Shown here piece after piece: positions 28,902-37,851 of a stretch of 64,000 nt of DNA. The translations under genes were made by a program, and so were the position numbers. The DNA is taken from contig JAPOZM010000088.1 in the NCBI GenBank assembly GCA_026706075.1, positions 62,001-126,000 of the forward strand, written 5' to 3'. How positions within the stretch are numbered: the stretch's first letter is position 1; the number at the start of each line of letters is the position of its first letter. The notes under the pieces were generated by a model. That model was not told where the DNA came from, searched no databases, and was given only the letters and a program-made list of their open reading frames with translations. This stretch comes from Gemmatimonadaceae bacterium. GTDB taxonomy: Bacteria > Latescibacterota > UBA2968 > UBA8231.

Positions 28902-30863
28902 ATGCGACTCGATCGAAAGACCCAGCTGACGATCGCCTACGCGATTCTCGCCGTCCTCCTCCTTCTGGTCATGCAGTCCTACCTGGAGGGCCAGGTGGAC
29001 ACGGTGAAATACAGCGAGTTCCGCCAGTGGCTGGTGGACGGCCGCATCGTGGAGTGTTCGGTTGGAAGGGACGAGATCAGCGGCAAGTACCTCTCCGGCG
29101 GTGGGGATCAGACCCGGGGCTTCACCGTGACCAAGGTCGAGGACCCCGAGCTGGTCAAGCTCCTGCAGGAGCATGTGCCCAACTATTCCGGCAAGCGCGA
29201 GTCGGCGCTGATCAGCTCGCTTCTCGGGTGGGTCCTGCCGCTCATGTTCTTCGTCGCCATCTGGATGTTCATGGCCCGGCGCCTAGGGGGCGGCTCCGGC
29301 GGCCTCATGTCGATCGGGAAGAGCAAGGCCAAGGTCTACATGGAGAAGGGCACGGGGATCACCTTCGCCGATGTGGCCGGTATCGACGAGGCCAAGGAGG
29401 AGCTCCAGGAGGTCGTCGAGTTCCTCCGCACACCCGAGCGCTTCCAGGCCCTTGGAGGGAAGATCCCCCGGGGGGTGCTGCTCGTGGGATCGCCGGGGAC
29501 CGGCAAGACTCTGCTGGCCAAGGCGGTGGCCGGCGAGGCCGGTGTGCCCTTCTTCTCCATCAGCGGCTCCGACTTCGTGGAGATGTTCGTCGGCGTCGGG
29601 GCCGCCCGGGTCCGGGACCTCTTCGAGCAGGCCACGAAGCACGCTCCCGCCATCATCTTCATCGACGAGCTCGATGCCCTCGGCAAGGCCCGCGGCGTCG
29701 GCTCCATGGGCGGGCACGACGAGCGCGAGCAAACCCTCAACCAGCTGCTCACCGAGCTCGACGGGTTCGACACCAATGCCGGCATCATCCTGATGGCGGC
29801 GACCAATCGACCCGAGATCCTCGATCCGGCCCTGCTGCGCCCCGGCCGCTTCGACCGCACCGTCACCGTCGACCGCCCCGACGTGGGTGGCCGGGAGGCG
29901 ATTCTGCGTATCCATGCCCGGGAGGTGAAGCTGGCCGCGGATGTCGATCTCCACCGGCTGGCGGTGCGCACGCCCGGGTTCGCGGGCGCCGATCTGGCCA
30001 ACGTGGTCAACGAGGCCGCCCTGCTGGCGGCGCGGCGCAACAAGGAAGCGATCACGATGGAGGAGCTGTCGGAGGCCGTGGAGCGGGCTGTGGCGGGGCT
30101 GGAGAGGAAGAGCCGGGTCCTCAACGAGAAGGAACGCCGCATCGTCGCCTACCACGAGGCCGGCCACGCCATCGTCGGCGAGCTGGTCGACGAGGCGAAC
30201 CCGGTGCAGAAGATCTCCATCATCCCGCGGGGGGTGGCAGCCCTCGGATACACCCTCAACTCGCCGGCCGAGGACCGCTACCTGGCGACGAAGGACGAGT
30301 TGAAGGCCCAGATCTGCGGACTCCTGGGAGGGCGGGCGGCGGAGGAGATCGTCTTCGGCGAGATCTCGACGGGGGCCTCCGGGGACCTGGCCCGGGCTAC
30401 CCAGGTGGCCGAGAGCATGGTCAAGGAGTACGGCATGAGCCGGACCCTCGGCCTGGCGGCGCACCGGGAGGAACGCAATCCGAACCAGGTCCTCGGCATG
30501 CCCGTCAACGACCGCAGCTACAGCGAGGAGACGGCGCGCCGGATCGACGAGGAGGTAACGACCATCCTCGACGACGGATATGGGAGGGCCAAGGGCATCC
30601 TGGAGGAGCACCGGGAAACACTCGAGCGCGTCGTGCAGGTGCTCTTCGACCGGGAGACCATGGAGGGGACCGAGCTTCGGAAGATGCTCGGCAAACCCGA
30701 GGCCCACGAAGGCAAGGCGGACCAATACCCCACTCCGGCCGCGGAGAAGGACGCCGGCGACACGCCGTCCATCAGTGGGGCGTCGCTGCCCGCGCCCTCA
30801 CGGGCCCCGACCGCCGGAGGCCCTCCGCCAGGCCCGGTCTCGCCGGAAAGCGGAGCCACCTGA
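28902..30863 (+). CDS. ftsH: ATP-dependent zinc metalloprotease FtsH
   Basis: [61 protein letters not shown] zinc motif. Confidence 0.97.
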   Translation: MRLDRKTQLTIAYAILAVLLLLVMQSYLEGQVDTVKYSEFRQWLVDGRIVECSVGRDEISGKYLSGGGDQTRGFTVTKVEDPELVKLLQEHVPNYSGKRESALISSLLGWVLPLMFFVAIWMFMARRLGGGSGGLMSIGKSKAKVYMEKGTGITFADVAGIDEAKEELQEVVEFLRTPERFQALGGKIPRGVLLVGSPGTGKTLLAKAVAGEAGVPFFSISGSDFVEMFVGVGAARVRDLFEQATKHAPAIIFIDELDALGKARGVGSMGGHDEREQTLNQLLTELDGFDTNAGIILMAATNRPEILDPALLRPGRFDRTVTVDRPDVGGREAILRIHAREVKLAADVDLHRLAVRTPGFAGADLANVVNEAALLAARRNKEAITMEELSEAVERAVAGLERKSRVLNEKERRIVAYHEAGHAIVGELVDEANPVQKISIIPRGVAALGYTLNSPAEDRYLATKDELKAQICGLLGGRAAEEIVFGEISTGASGDLARATQVAESMVKEYGMSRTLGLAAHREERNPNQVLGMPVNDRSYSEETARRIDEEVTTILDDGYGRAKGILEEHRETLERVVQVLFDRETMEGTELRKMLGKPEAHEGKADQYPTPAAEKDAGDTPSISGASLPAPSRAPTAGGPPPGPVSPESGAT

Positions 30864-30912
30864 GCCAGGTGTCGTCGGGGCCGTCTCCGCCGCCCCACGA
30901 TGGCCGAGTCCC

Positions 30913-31377
30913 TCACCTCTCCCCGGTAGCGATCACCTCCAGCTCCACCGGGGCCCCGAGAGGCAGCGACCCGACACCCACGGCGACCCGGGCGTGGACC
31001 CCCGACTCACCCAGCACGTCGGCCATCAGCTCGGAGGCGCCGTCGACGACCTGCGCCTGCCCCTCGAAGCCGTCGACGCTGGCCACGTACCCGGTCATGC
31101 GCACGATTCGTGTCCGGTCGAGATCGTATCCCTCGGCTGCGAGCACCCCCAGCGCGTTCAATGCGCACTGCCGGGCCGCCTCGCGCCCCTCCTCCACCGG
31201 CAGGCCGCCGTCGCCGACCACCCCCTGAAGGATCATGCGCCCGTCGACCAGGGGCAGCTGGCCAGCGACGAAGACCAGGCCCGCGGCTTCCACGGCCCGT
31301 CTGTAGGCCCCCGCGGGCGCGGGGGGAGAGGGCAGGGTGAGGTCCATCTCTTCCAGTCGACGGCGGGCGCGGGACAT
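30913..31377 (-). CDS. RidA/YjgF family protein
   Basis: AGAYRRAVEAAGLVFVAGQLPLVDGR...CALNALGVLAAEGYDLDRTRIVRMTGYVAS. Confidence 0.9.
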   Translation of the reverse strand: MSRARRRLEEMDLTLPSPPAPAGAYRRAVEAAGLVFVAGQLPLVDGRMILQGVVGDGGLPVEEGREAARQCALNALGVLAAEGYDLDRTRIVRMTGYVASVDGFEGQAQVVDGASELMADVLGESGVHARVAVGVGSLPLGAPVELEVIATGER

Positions 31378-31456
31378 CCTCGGCCTCCTGTGCGGGGTGA
31401 ACTGAGGCAGGCAATATAGTCCGGCATGGCAGTCCGGCGCGGTCCGTCTCGACGCG

Positions 31457-31486
31457 TTGACCGGCGAGGAGGACCTGGCTTAGGCT
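31457..31486 (+). promoter_or_regulatory. sigma70-like promoter for isomerase-LarA-SDR unit
   Basis: TTGACC - 18 bp - TAGGCT upstream of ATG 31517. Confidence 0.45.
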
Positions 31487-31516
31487 ATGCCGCCCAGACA
31501 AGGAGAGGCAGGACCC

Positions 31517-32281
31517 ATGTGCGCATCCGTCATCGGAGCCCAGCTCTACACCGTGAGGGACTTCCTCAGGACCCCGGCCGAGATCCGCGACAGCTTCCGC
31601 CGAGTGGCCGACATCGGCTACGAGGCCGTGCAGTGCTCGGGTCTCGGACCGATCGATGCGGCGGAGCTGAGAGCCGTCGCCGACGAAGCGGGCCTCCAGA
31701 TCGCGGCCACCCACACCGACTTCGACCGCATCCGCCGCGAGCCTGGGCAGGTGATCGAGGAGCACCGGGCCTGGGGGTGCCGGCACGTGGCCATCGGCGG
31801 CATGCCGGGGGAGTACCGGAAGGCGGAGGGATTCAGCCGCTTTGCCCGGGAGGCCTCGGTAGCGGTGCGGCCGCTGATCGACGCCGGACTCACTTTCAGC
31901 TACCACAACCACAGCTTCGAGCTCGAGCGTTTCGGGGACCGCACGGGCCTGCAGATCCTCGCCGAAGAGAGCGACCCGGAGGCGTTCTCCTTCGAGGTGG
32001 ACACCTACTGGATACAGCACGGCGGCGGCAATCCGGTCACCTGGCTCGAGCGCCTGAAGGACCGTATGCACATCGTACACCTGAAGGACCTGGCCATGAG
32101 AGGCACGGAGCAACGCTTCGCCGAGGTGGGGGAGGGCAATCTGGAGTGGCCCGCCATCCTCGCCGCCTGCCGGGCCGCCGACATCGAGTGGTACCTGATC
32201 GAGCAGGACCGCTGCGACGGCGACCCCTTCGACAGCCTCGGCACCAGCCTCAGGAACCTTCGAGCCCTGGGACTGCACTAG
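31517..32281 (+). CDS. Sugar phosphate isomerase/epimerase
   Basis: MCASVIGAQLYTVRDFLRTPAEI; YHNHSFELERF; FEVDTYWIQHGGGNPVTWLERLKDRMHIVHLKD. Confidence 0.88.
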   Translation: MCASVIGAQLYTVRDFLRTPAEIRDSFRRVADIGYEAVQCSGLGPIDAAELRAVADEAGLQIAATHTDFDRIRREPGQVIEEHRAWGCRHVAIGGMPGEYRKAEGFSRFAREASVAVRPLIDAGLTFSYHNHSFELERFGDRTGLQILAEESDPEAFSFEVDTYWIQHGGGNPVTWLERLKDRMHIVHLKDLAMRGTEQRFAEVGEGNLEWPAILAACRAADIEWYLIEQDRCDGDPFDSLGTSLRNLRALGLH

Positions 32282-32284
32282 GCG

Positions 32285-33484
32285 ATGAGCTCCCGGCACA
32301 AGTCGACCGAGTTGCAGATCCCCTGGGCGGCCTGGTACGGCAAGGAGCCGCTGACTCTCCGCTTCCCCGAGAGCTGGGAGGTCACGGTCCGGCGGATGCG
32401 CGGGGGGCCCGACATCGGTGACGACGGGATCCGCCGGGCCCTGGCCGGGCCGATCGGGGCGCCCCCTCTGCGGGAGCACGCCAAGGGCCGGTCCAGCGCC
32501 GCGATCCTGGTGGACGATCTGTCCCGGCCCACGCCAGCCTTCCGCGTGGTCCCCTATATCCTCGAAGAGCTGCACGAGGCGGGCATCGACGACGACGGCA
32601 TCACCATCATCTGCGCCCTGGCCGCTCACCGGCCCATGACCCGGGACGACTTCCTCAAGAAGCTCGGCGCCGAGATCGTCGAGCGCTATCGCGTCGTCAA
32701 CCACAACGCCTACGAGAACCTCGAGTTCCTCGGGAACACGAGCCTCGGAGTGCCGGTCTTCGTCAACCGCGACCTGATGGCCTGCCAGGTGCGGATCGCG
32801 GCGGGCATGATCACGCCTCGCGGCGGGATGTTCGGCGGCGGCGCCAAGCTGCTGATTCCCGGGGCCTGCGGCCAGCAGACGATTCTGCTCAACCACCGCT
32901 ACGTCCATGGAGAGGCCTTCCGTCCCCATCTCGACGAGGTGGCGGGGATGGCCGGCGTCGATTACATCGTCAACCCCCTCCTGAACGAGGGTTTGGAGAT
33001 CATGGGCCTCGTGGCCGGCGACGTGACCGCCGCCTTCGAGCAGGGCTGCCGAGTGGGGGGCGAGCTCTACGCTACTCCCATGCCGGCGGCCGGCACGGTG
33101 GACGTGGGCGTCTTCAGCGCCTTCCCGAAAGACACCGAGCTGTGCCAGGCGGGGCTGGCCCTCGTGCCCCTCGGCAGCTGCCCCCACGACCCGATCGCCG
33201 AGGGCGGCACCGTCGTCATCGCCAGCGCCTGCCCGGAGGGGCTCGGCTGGCACTCCGTCCTTGGCCCGGGGACCGCCCTGCGCGCCTCTCCGCAGCCGCC
33301 GGCCCACCGCACGATGCTGTTCTCGAAGGGAGTGAACCCGTACGACTGCCAGGCCTTGTACGGCGAGCACGTCGGCCTGTTCCGGGAATGGGAGGACCTC
33401 ATCGGCCAGTTGCAGGCCATCCACGGCGGGAGCCCCCGGGTGTCGGTCTTCCCCGCGGGGGCCCTGCAGATGGCCGCCACCTGA
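32285..33484 (+). CDS. LarA-like (DUF2088, lactate racemase superfamily) protein
   Basis: ILVDDLSRPTPAFRVVPYILEEL; CALAAHRPMT; GMITPRGGMFGGGAKLLIPGACG. Confidence 0.85.
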   Translation: MSSRHKSTELQIPWAAWYGKEPLTLRFPESWEVTVRRMRGGPDIGDDGIRRALAGPIGAPPLREHAKGRSSAAILVDDLSRPTPAFRVVPYILEELHEAGIDDDGITIICALAAHRPMTRDDFLKKLGAEIVERYRVVNHNAYENLEFLGNTSLGVPVFVNRDLMACQVRIAAGMITPRGGMFGGGAKLLIPGACGQQTILLNHRYVHGEAFRPHLDEVAGMAGVDYIVNPLLNEGLEIMGLVAGDVTAAFEQGCRVGGELYATPMPAAGTVDVGVFSAFPKDTELCQAGLALVPLGSCPHDPIAEGGTVVIASACPEGLGWHSVLGPGTALRASPQPPAHRTMLFSKGVNPYDCQALYGEHVGLFREWEDLIGQLQAIHGGSPRVSVFPAGALQMAAT

Positions 33485-33509
33485 GAGTCATGACAGCGAG
33501 GCGGGAAGC

Positions 33510-34286
33510 GTGCCCCCACTGAAGTCCTTCGATCTCGATGGCCGGGTCGTGGCCGTCACCGGCGCCGGCCGCGGGATCGGCCGCACCATCGCTCTCGACG
33601 CGGTCCGCTCGGGCGCACGCGTCGCCATCGGCAGCCGGACGGTCAGCGAACTGGAGAGTCTCCAAGAGAGCATCGAGGCCATGGGGGGGGAGTGCTTCAC
33701 CCACTTCCTCGACGTGACCGACGTCGCCTCCATCGAGGTCTTCTTCGAGGGGGTGGACGCCCACTACAAGGGACTCCACGTCCTGGTGAACAACGCCGGC
33801 TACAACAAGCTCGGGAAGATCCTCGACTACGACGAGGATCTCTACGACCAGATCGTCGCTGCCAACCTCAAGAGCGTGTTCTTCTGCAGCCAGGCGGCGG
33901 CGAAGCGCATGATCGCCCGGGGGGTCCGCGGCAGCATCGTGAACATCTCCTCCCAGGCGGGGGTGGTGGGAGCGCCGGAGCGGGGACCCTATTCGGGAGC
34001 CAAGGGAGGGGTGAACAACCTGACGCGCACGGCGGCCGCCGAATGGGCGGAGCACGGGATCCGGGTCAATGCCGTGGCCCCCACGGTGACCCGGTCGCCC
34101 CTGGCCCAGAAAGCCATGGAGGACAGCCAGGCCTTCGCCGACGCCGTGAAGACCAAGAACCTCCTTCGCGGCGATCTGGCAGAGCCGGAGGAGATCTCCG
34201 CACCGGTGATCTTCCTGGCCTCCGATGCCGCCAGCATGGTCACCGGCCACGTCCTGGTGGTCGACGGGGGGTGGACCATCGTCTGA
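33510..34286 (+). CDS. SDR-family oxidoreductase
   Basis: VVAVTGAGRGIGRTIALDAV, VLVNNAGYNK, PYSGAKGGVNNLTRTAAAEWAEHGIRVNAVAP. Confidence 0.93.
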   Translation: MPPLKSFDLDGRVVAVTGAGRGIGRTIALDAVRSGARVAIGSRTVSELESLQESIEAMGGECFTHFLDVTDVASIEVFFEGVDAHYKGLHVLVNNAGYNKLGKILDYDEDLYDQIVAANLKSVFFCSQAAAKRMIARGVRGSIVNISSQAGVVGAPERGPYSGAKGGVNNLTRTAAAEWAEHGIRVNAVAPTVTRSPLAQKAMEDSQAFADAVKTKNLLRGDLAEPEEISAPVIFLASDAASMVTGHVLVVDGGWTIV

Positions 34287-35472
34287 CGGGGCGGGGTCCG
34301 CACGGCGGCGGCGAACCGCGGTCCCAACCCATCAAGGGCCGCTCCGAGGCGCCTGGAGCGGTCGCCCGCAGTCTCTCCCCCTGCCAGCCTCGGCGTGCCT
34401 CCAGAAGCGCGTCCAGCTCCCCGACGGCCGATGCCTTGGCGGACTGCGGATCCCTTGCCAGTTGGGCGAGCAGCTCCACGAGGGAGGCGGCGTCTTCCAC
34501 GGCGACGGCTTCGGCCCTCAGCTTCTTCCCGCCGCGGTTGTGGTAGTTCTCCAGGGGCAGGGCCACCGCACCGGCCCTCAGGCCCGCCCGGCAAAGGGCC
34601 GTCGCTTCGCACGTTCCTCCATCCATCAGCCGGCGCTGATAACGGAAGGTGGGCCGCTGACTTCCGAGATCCTCGGCCGCCCCGGCCAGGGCGGCGGTGA
34701 CGGCAGCGTCGAAGAGCCAGCGGCGATCACCGACCCGGATCACGGGGCCGTCGCCGAGGGGGGCACCCGCCAGGCTGGAGGAGCACTCGATGTTCACATA
34801 CAGGGGATTCCGGTCGAGGTACCCGCCGTCGAGGGCGGCGAGCATCCCCCCGAAGCCGGTCTCCTCGGCCCGGGTCAGCAGAACGCCGATGCCGGCGGCC
34901 GGATCGGCGCGCAGGGCCTCGAGGACCGACAGGGCCACGGCCACGCCGGCCAGGTCGTCGCAGGCGCGGCCGGAGAGTCTTCCGCCGGACAACTCGAAGC
35001 CGGGCAGATCCCAGGTTGCGAAGATTTCTCCCGCCCTGGCCCCCGGAACCGGATCGTCCAGGCGCACCCGAAAGGCGGGCCGGCCGCCGGGGTCGCCCGG
35101 AGCACCCTCCTCCAGATAGGCCAGCACCCTCCCGCGGGCGATGGGCCGGGTGGACTGGTGGTCGTGCACCAGCACGCCTGCCCCCCTGGTCAGTTCGGTG
35201 GGAATGCCGCCCAGCGAGTGGAAGAACCAATCGCCGCCGTCGCCGGCGGCCAGTGCCAGCCCGGGATGATCGAGGTGAGCGGTGAGGACGATTCCCGGAG
35301 CTGCCGCGCCCAGACGCAGGTGGAGGTTTCCGAAGGGGTCGGACAGGCAGTGGAGATCGGGCCGCTCCGCCGCATACCGCTCCATCTCCGCCAGGACGAG
35401 GTGCTCGTGGAAGGGCGCGGTGGGAATGGGGACGAACCGCCGGGCCACGTCCAGGTAGAGATCGGCAAGCAT
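34240..35472 (-). CDS. M42-family metallopeptidase
   Basis: IVLTAHLDHPG, LSGRACDDLAGVAVAL, TRAEETGFGGMLAAL, MDGGTCEATA. Confidence 0.87.
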   Translation of the reverse strand: MLADLYLDVARRFVPIPTAPFHEHLVLAEMERYAAERPDLHCLSDPFGNLHLRLGAAAPGIVLTAHLDHPGLALAAGDGGDWFFHSLGGIPTELTRGAGVLVHDHQSTRPIARGRVLAYLEEGAPGDPGGRPAFRVRLDDPVPGARAGEIFATWDLPGFELSGGRLSGRACDDLAGVAVALSVLEALRADPAAGIGVLLTRAEETGFGGMLAALDGGYLDRNPLYVNIECSSSLAGAPLGDGPVIRVGDRRWLFDAAVTAALAGAAEDLGSQRPTFRYQRRLMDGGTCEATALCRAGLRAGAVALPLENYHNRGGKKLRAEAVAVEDAASLVELLAQLARDPQSAKASAVGELDALLEARRGWQGERLRATAPGASERPLMGWDRGSPPPCGPRPVRRWSTPRRPPGRGR

Positions 35473-35603
35473 TTGGATACCACCTGTTCCAGGGGTGTTG
35501 GGGATAGGGTACCCGGAGGATGTCCGGGGTCAAGCGCGATTGGTTCGGTGGAGTCGGGGCGCCTACCTTGGTGCCGTTCCACCCGGTCGGGAGGCCCGGC
35601 TTT

Positions 35604-37760
35604 GTGAGACGGGACATACCACAGGAGTACAGCGACCACCTGGCCACGCGCCGGGAGCGCGTGCTGGGCGGCGGAGGCGAGCGGCTTTCCTTCCGCGCCT
35701 TCTGGGTCGGCGGCTTCCTCTCCTTCTTCCTCGCCGTGGGCGCGCCCTACGGCAACATGATCATCCGCGGCTCCTACATGGCCCTCGACTTCAGCACCCC
35801 GGGGGCGATTTTCCTCTTCCTGTTCCTCATCGGCCTTCTCAACTGCGCCTTCAAGCTCGCCCGCCACCCTGGGGTTGCCATCGGCCTCGCCGGCTCGGCC
35901 ACGGCGGGATGGCTGATCGTCTACAGGACCGCCATCACCGATCTCGACTTCTACTCCCCGGGTCTGATGCTGGCCACCTTCCTGGTCCTGACCACCTGGC
36001 TCAACCTGCCGGTGGTGCTCCGCGGCGGGAGCCTGGCCCTGAACCGGTCCGAACTGGTCCTGGTCTACGCCATGCTCCTCATCGTCTCCGCCCTGTGCAC
36101 CATGGGGCTCGGCGAGCAGATCCTGCCCGTCATCACGGCGATCTTCTACTTCGCCTCGCCGGAGAACCAGTGGGCGGAGAAGCTCTTTCCCCACCTGCCG
36201 CAGCGGGCGATGGTGAACGACGGCACGGACAGCCGACTGTTCTACGAGGGACTCTCCGGTCCGGAGGAGGCGATTCCCTACGAGTCCTGGGTGGAGCCCC
36301 TCATGTGGTGGGGGATCTTCCTGCTGGCCCTGTACGTGATGATGGTCTCGGTGGCCGTGATCCTCCGCCGCCAGTGGATGGAGCGCGAGCGCCTGGCCTA
36401 CCCGATCGCGCAGGTGGGCCTCTCGATGATCCGCTCCGAGCACCCCGAGCGGGCGGTGAACGGCTTCTTCAAGCAGCCCCTCATGTGGCTGGGGGCCGCC
36501 CTGCCCCTGATCGTGGGCAGTCTGACGGCCCTGCACCGCTACTACCCGGAAGTGCCGGTCATGCCGACGAGGTGGACCCTGGGCTTTGTCGGCCTCCAGA
36601 GCCTGCAACTGCAGATCAGCTTCGCAATGCTGGGGTTCTCGTACTTCATCAACGCCAACATCGCCGCCGGCATCTGGTTCTTCCACCTGTTCTCGAAGGT
36701 GGAGAAGCAGGCCCTGCTTCTGACCGGCCTGCAGTCGACGCAAAAGATCAGCTTCGGCGTCTCCGACTACCCCTTCCTCGGCTACCAGGGGGTGGGAGCT
36801 CTCCTGGCCATGGTGGTCGTCGGCCTGTGGGTGGGCCGCGAGCACTTTCGGCGGGTGCTGCTCAAGGCCGTCGGCCGGGCCCCCGACGTGAGGGACGACG
36901 ACGAGATCCTCCCCTACCGGGGGGCCGTGGTCGGCGCCCTGGGCGGCACCGGCGTCATGGCGGCCTGGCTGTGGTACATGGGGACCCCCCTCTGGGTGGC
37001 CCTGCTCTTCGTCGTGGTGGCGATCCTGATCTTCATCGGTATCACCCGGATCGTGGCCGAGGCCGGCCTGGCGGCGATCCGCGCGCCGATGATCGCCAGC
37101 GAGCTGTTGGTGCAGGGCATGGGCTCCTCCCTGGTCGGCCCCGCGGGGGTGATGAACCTCTCCCTCACCTACATCTGGGCGGCCGACATCCGCGTATTCG
37201 TCATGGCCACGGCGTCCAACGCCCTGAAGATGATCGAGGAGATGGAGCCCCGGAACCGGCGAATCGTGTTCTGGGCGATGATCGCGGCCATGTTCATCGG
37301 CGCCGCCGGATCCCTGTGGATGATCTTCCACATGGCCTACCGCCACGGGGGCATCAACCTGGCGAGCTGGTTCTTTCAGGGCCTGCCCCGGACCGCGTAC
37401 GATGCGGCCCTGCGCAACCTGGAGCCCGAGGGAACGTACTGGCCGGGCCTCGGTTTCTTCGGAGGCGGCGCCGCCGCCATGGTTGCCATGATGTGGCTTC
37501 GCCAGCGCCTGCCCTGGTGGCCCGTCCATCCCATCGGCTTTCCCATCGGCGCCAACAGCATGATGAACTACGTCTGGTTCAACGTCTTCGTTGCCTGGCT
37601 GGTGAAGCGCACCGTGCTGCGCTACGGAGGCGCCAATGCCTACCAAGGCAGCCAGCACTTCTTCCTGGGCCTGATCGCCGGCCAGGTCCTGTGCAACGGC
37701 CTGTGGCTGGTGATCGACTACTTCACCGGCAAGGTGGGGAACTCCATCTTCTGGATATGA
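35604..37760 (+). CDS. DUF6785/DUF6784-type multi-TM protein (OPT-like), copy 1
   Basis: About 717 aa, many TM helices; QEYSDHLATRRERVLGGGGERLSFRAFWVGGFLSFFLAVGAPYGN. Family name recalled, not searched. Confidence 0.75.
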   Translation: MRRDIPQEYSDHLATRRERVLGGGGERLSFRAFWVGGFLSFFLAVGAPYGNMIIRGSYMALDFSTPGAIFLFLFLIGLLNCAFKLARHPGVAIGLAGSATAGWLIVYRTAITDLDFYSPGLMLATFLVLTTWLNLPVVLRGGSLALNRSELVLVYAMLLIVSALCTMGLGEQILPVITAIFYFASPENQWAEKLFPHLPQRAMVNDGTDSRLFYEGLSGPEEAIPYESWVEPLMWWGIFLLALYVMMVSVAVILRRQWMERERLAYPIAQVGLSMIRSEHPERAVNGFFKQPLMWLGAALPLIVGSLTALHRYYPEVPVMPTRWTLGFVGLQSLQLQISFAMLGFSYFINANIAAGIWFFHLFSKVEKQALLLTGLQSTQKISFGVSDYPFLGYQGVGALLAMVVVGLWVGREHFRRVLLKAVGRAPDVRDDDEILPYRGAVVGALGGTGVMAAWLWYMGTPLWVALLFVVVAILIFIGITRIVAEAGLAAIRAPMIASELLVQGMGSSLVGPAGVMNLSLTYIWAADIRVFVMATASNALKMIEEMEPRNRRIVFWAMIAAMFIGAAGSLWMIFHMAYRHGGINLASWFFQGLPRTAYDAALRNLEPEGTYWPGLGFFGGGAAAMVAMMWLRQRLPWWPVHPIGFPIGANSMMNYVWFNVFVAWLVKRTVLRYGGANAYQGSQHFFLGLIAGQVLCNGLWLVIDYFTGKVGNSIFWI

Positions 37761-37851
37761 AGGGCGCGATGGAGAGCAACGGGATGCGCCTTCGCAGCGC
37801 ACCCGAGGATTCCGGGACCTGGCCGGGGGCGGCCGGGAGTCGGCGCATCCG

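Noticed and set aside
29027-31228. 733-aa plus-strand ORF
   Set aside because: Shifted frame inside ftsH; low-complexity composition.
35190-37802. 870-aa minus-strand ORF
   Set aside because: Antisense shadow of the first OPT-like gene; no recognisable domain.
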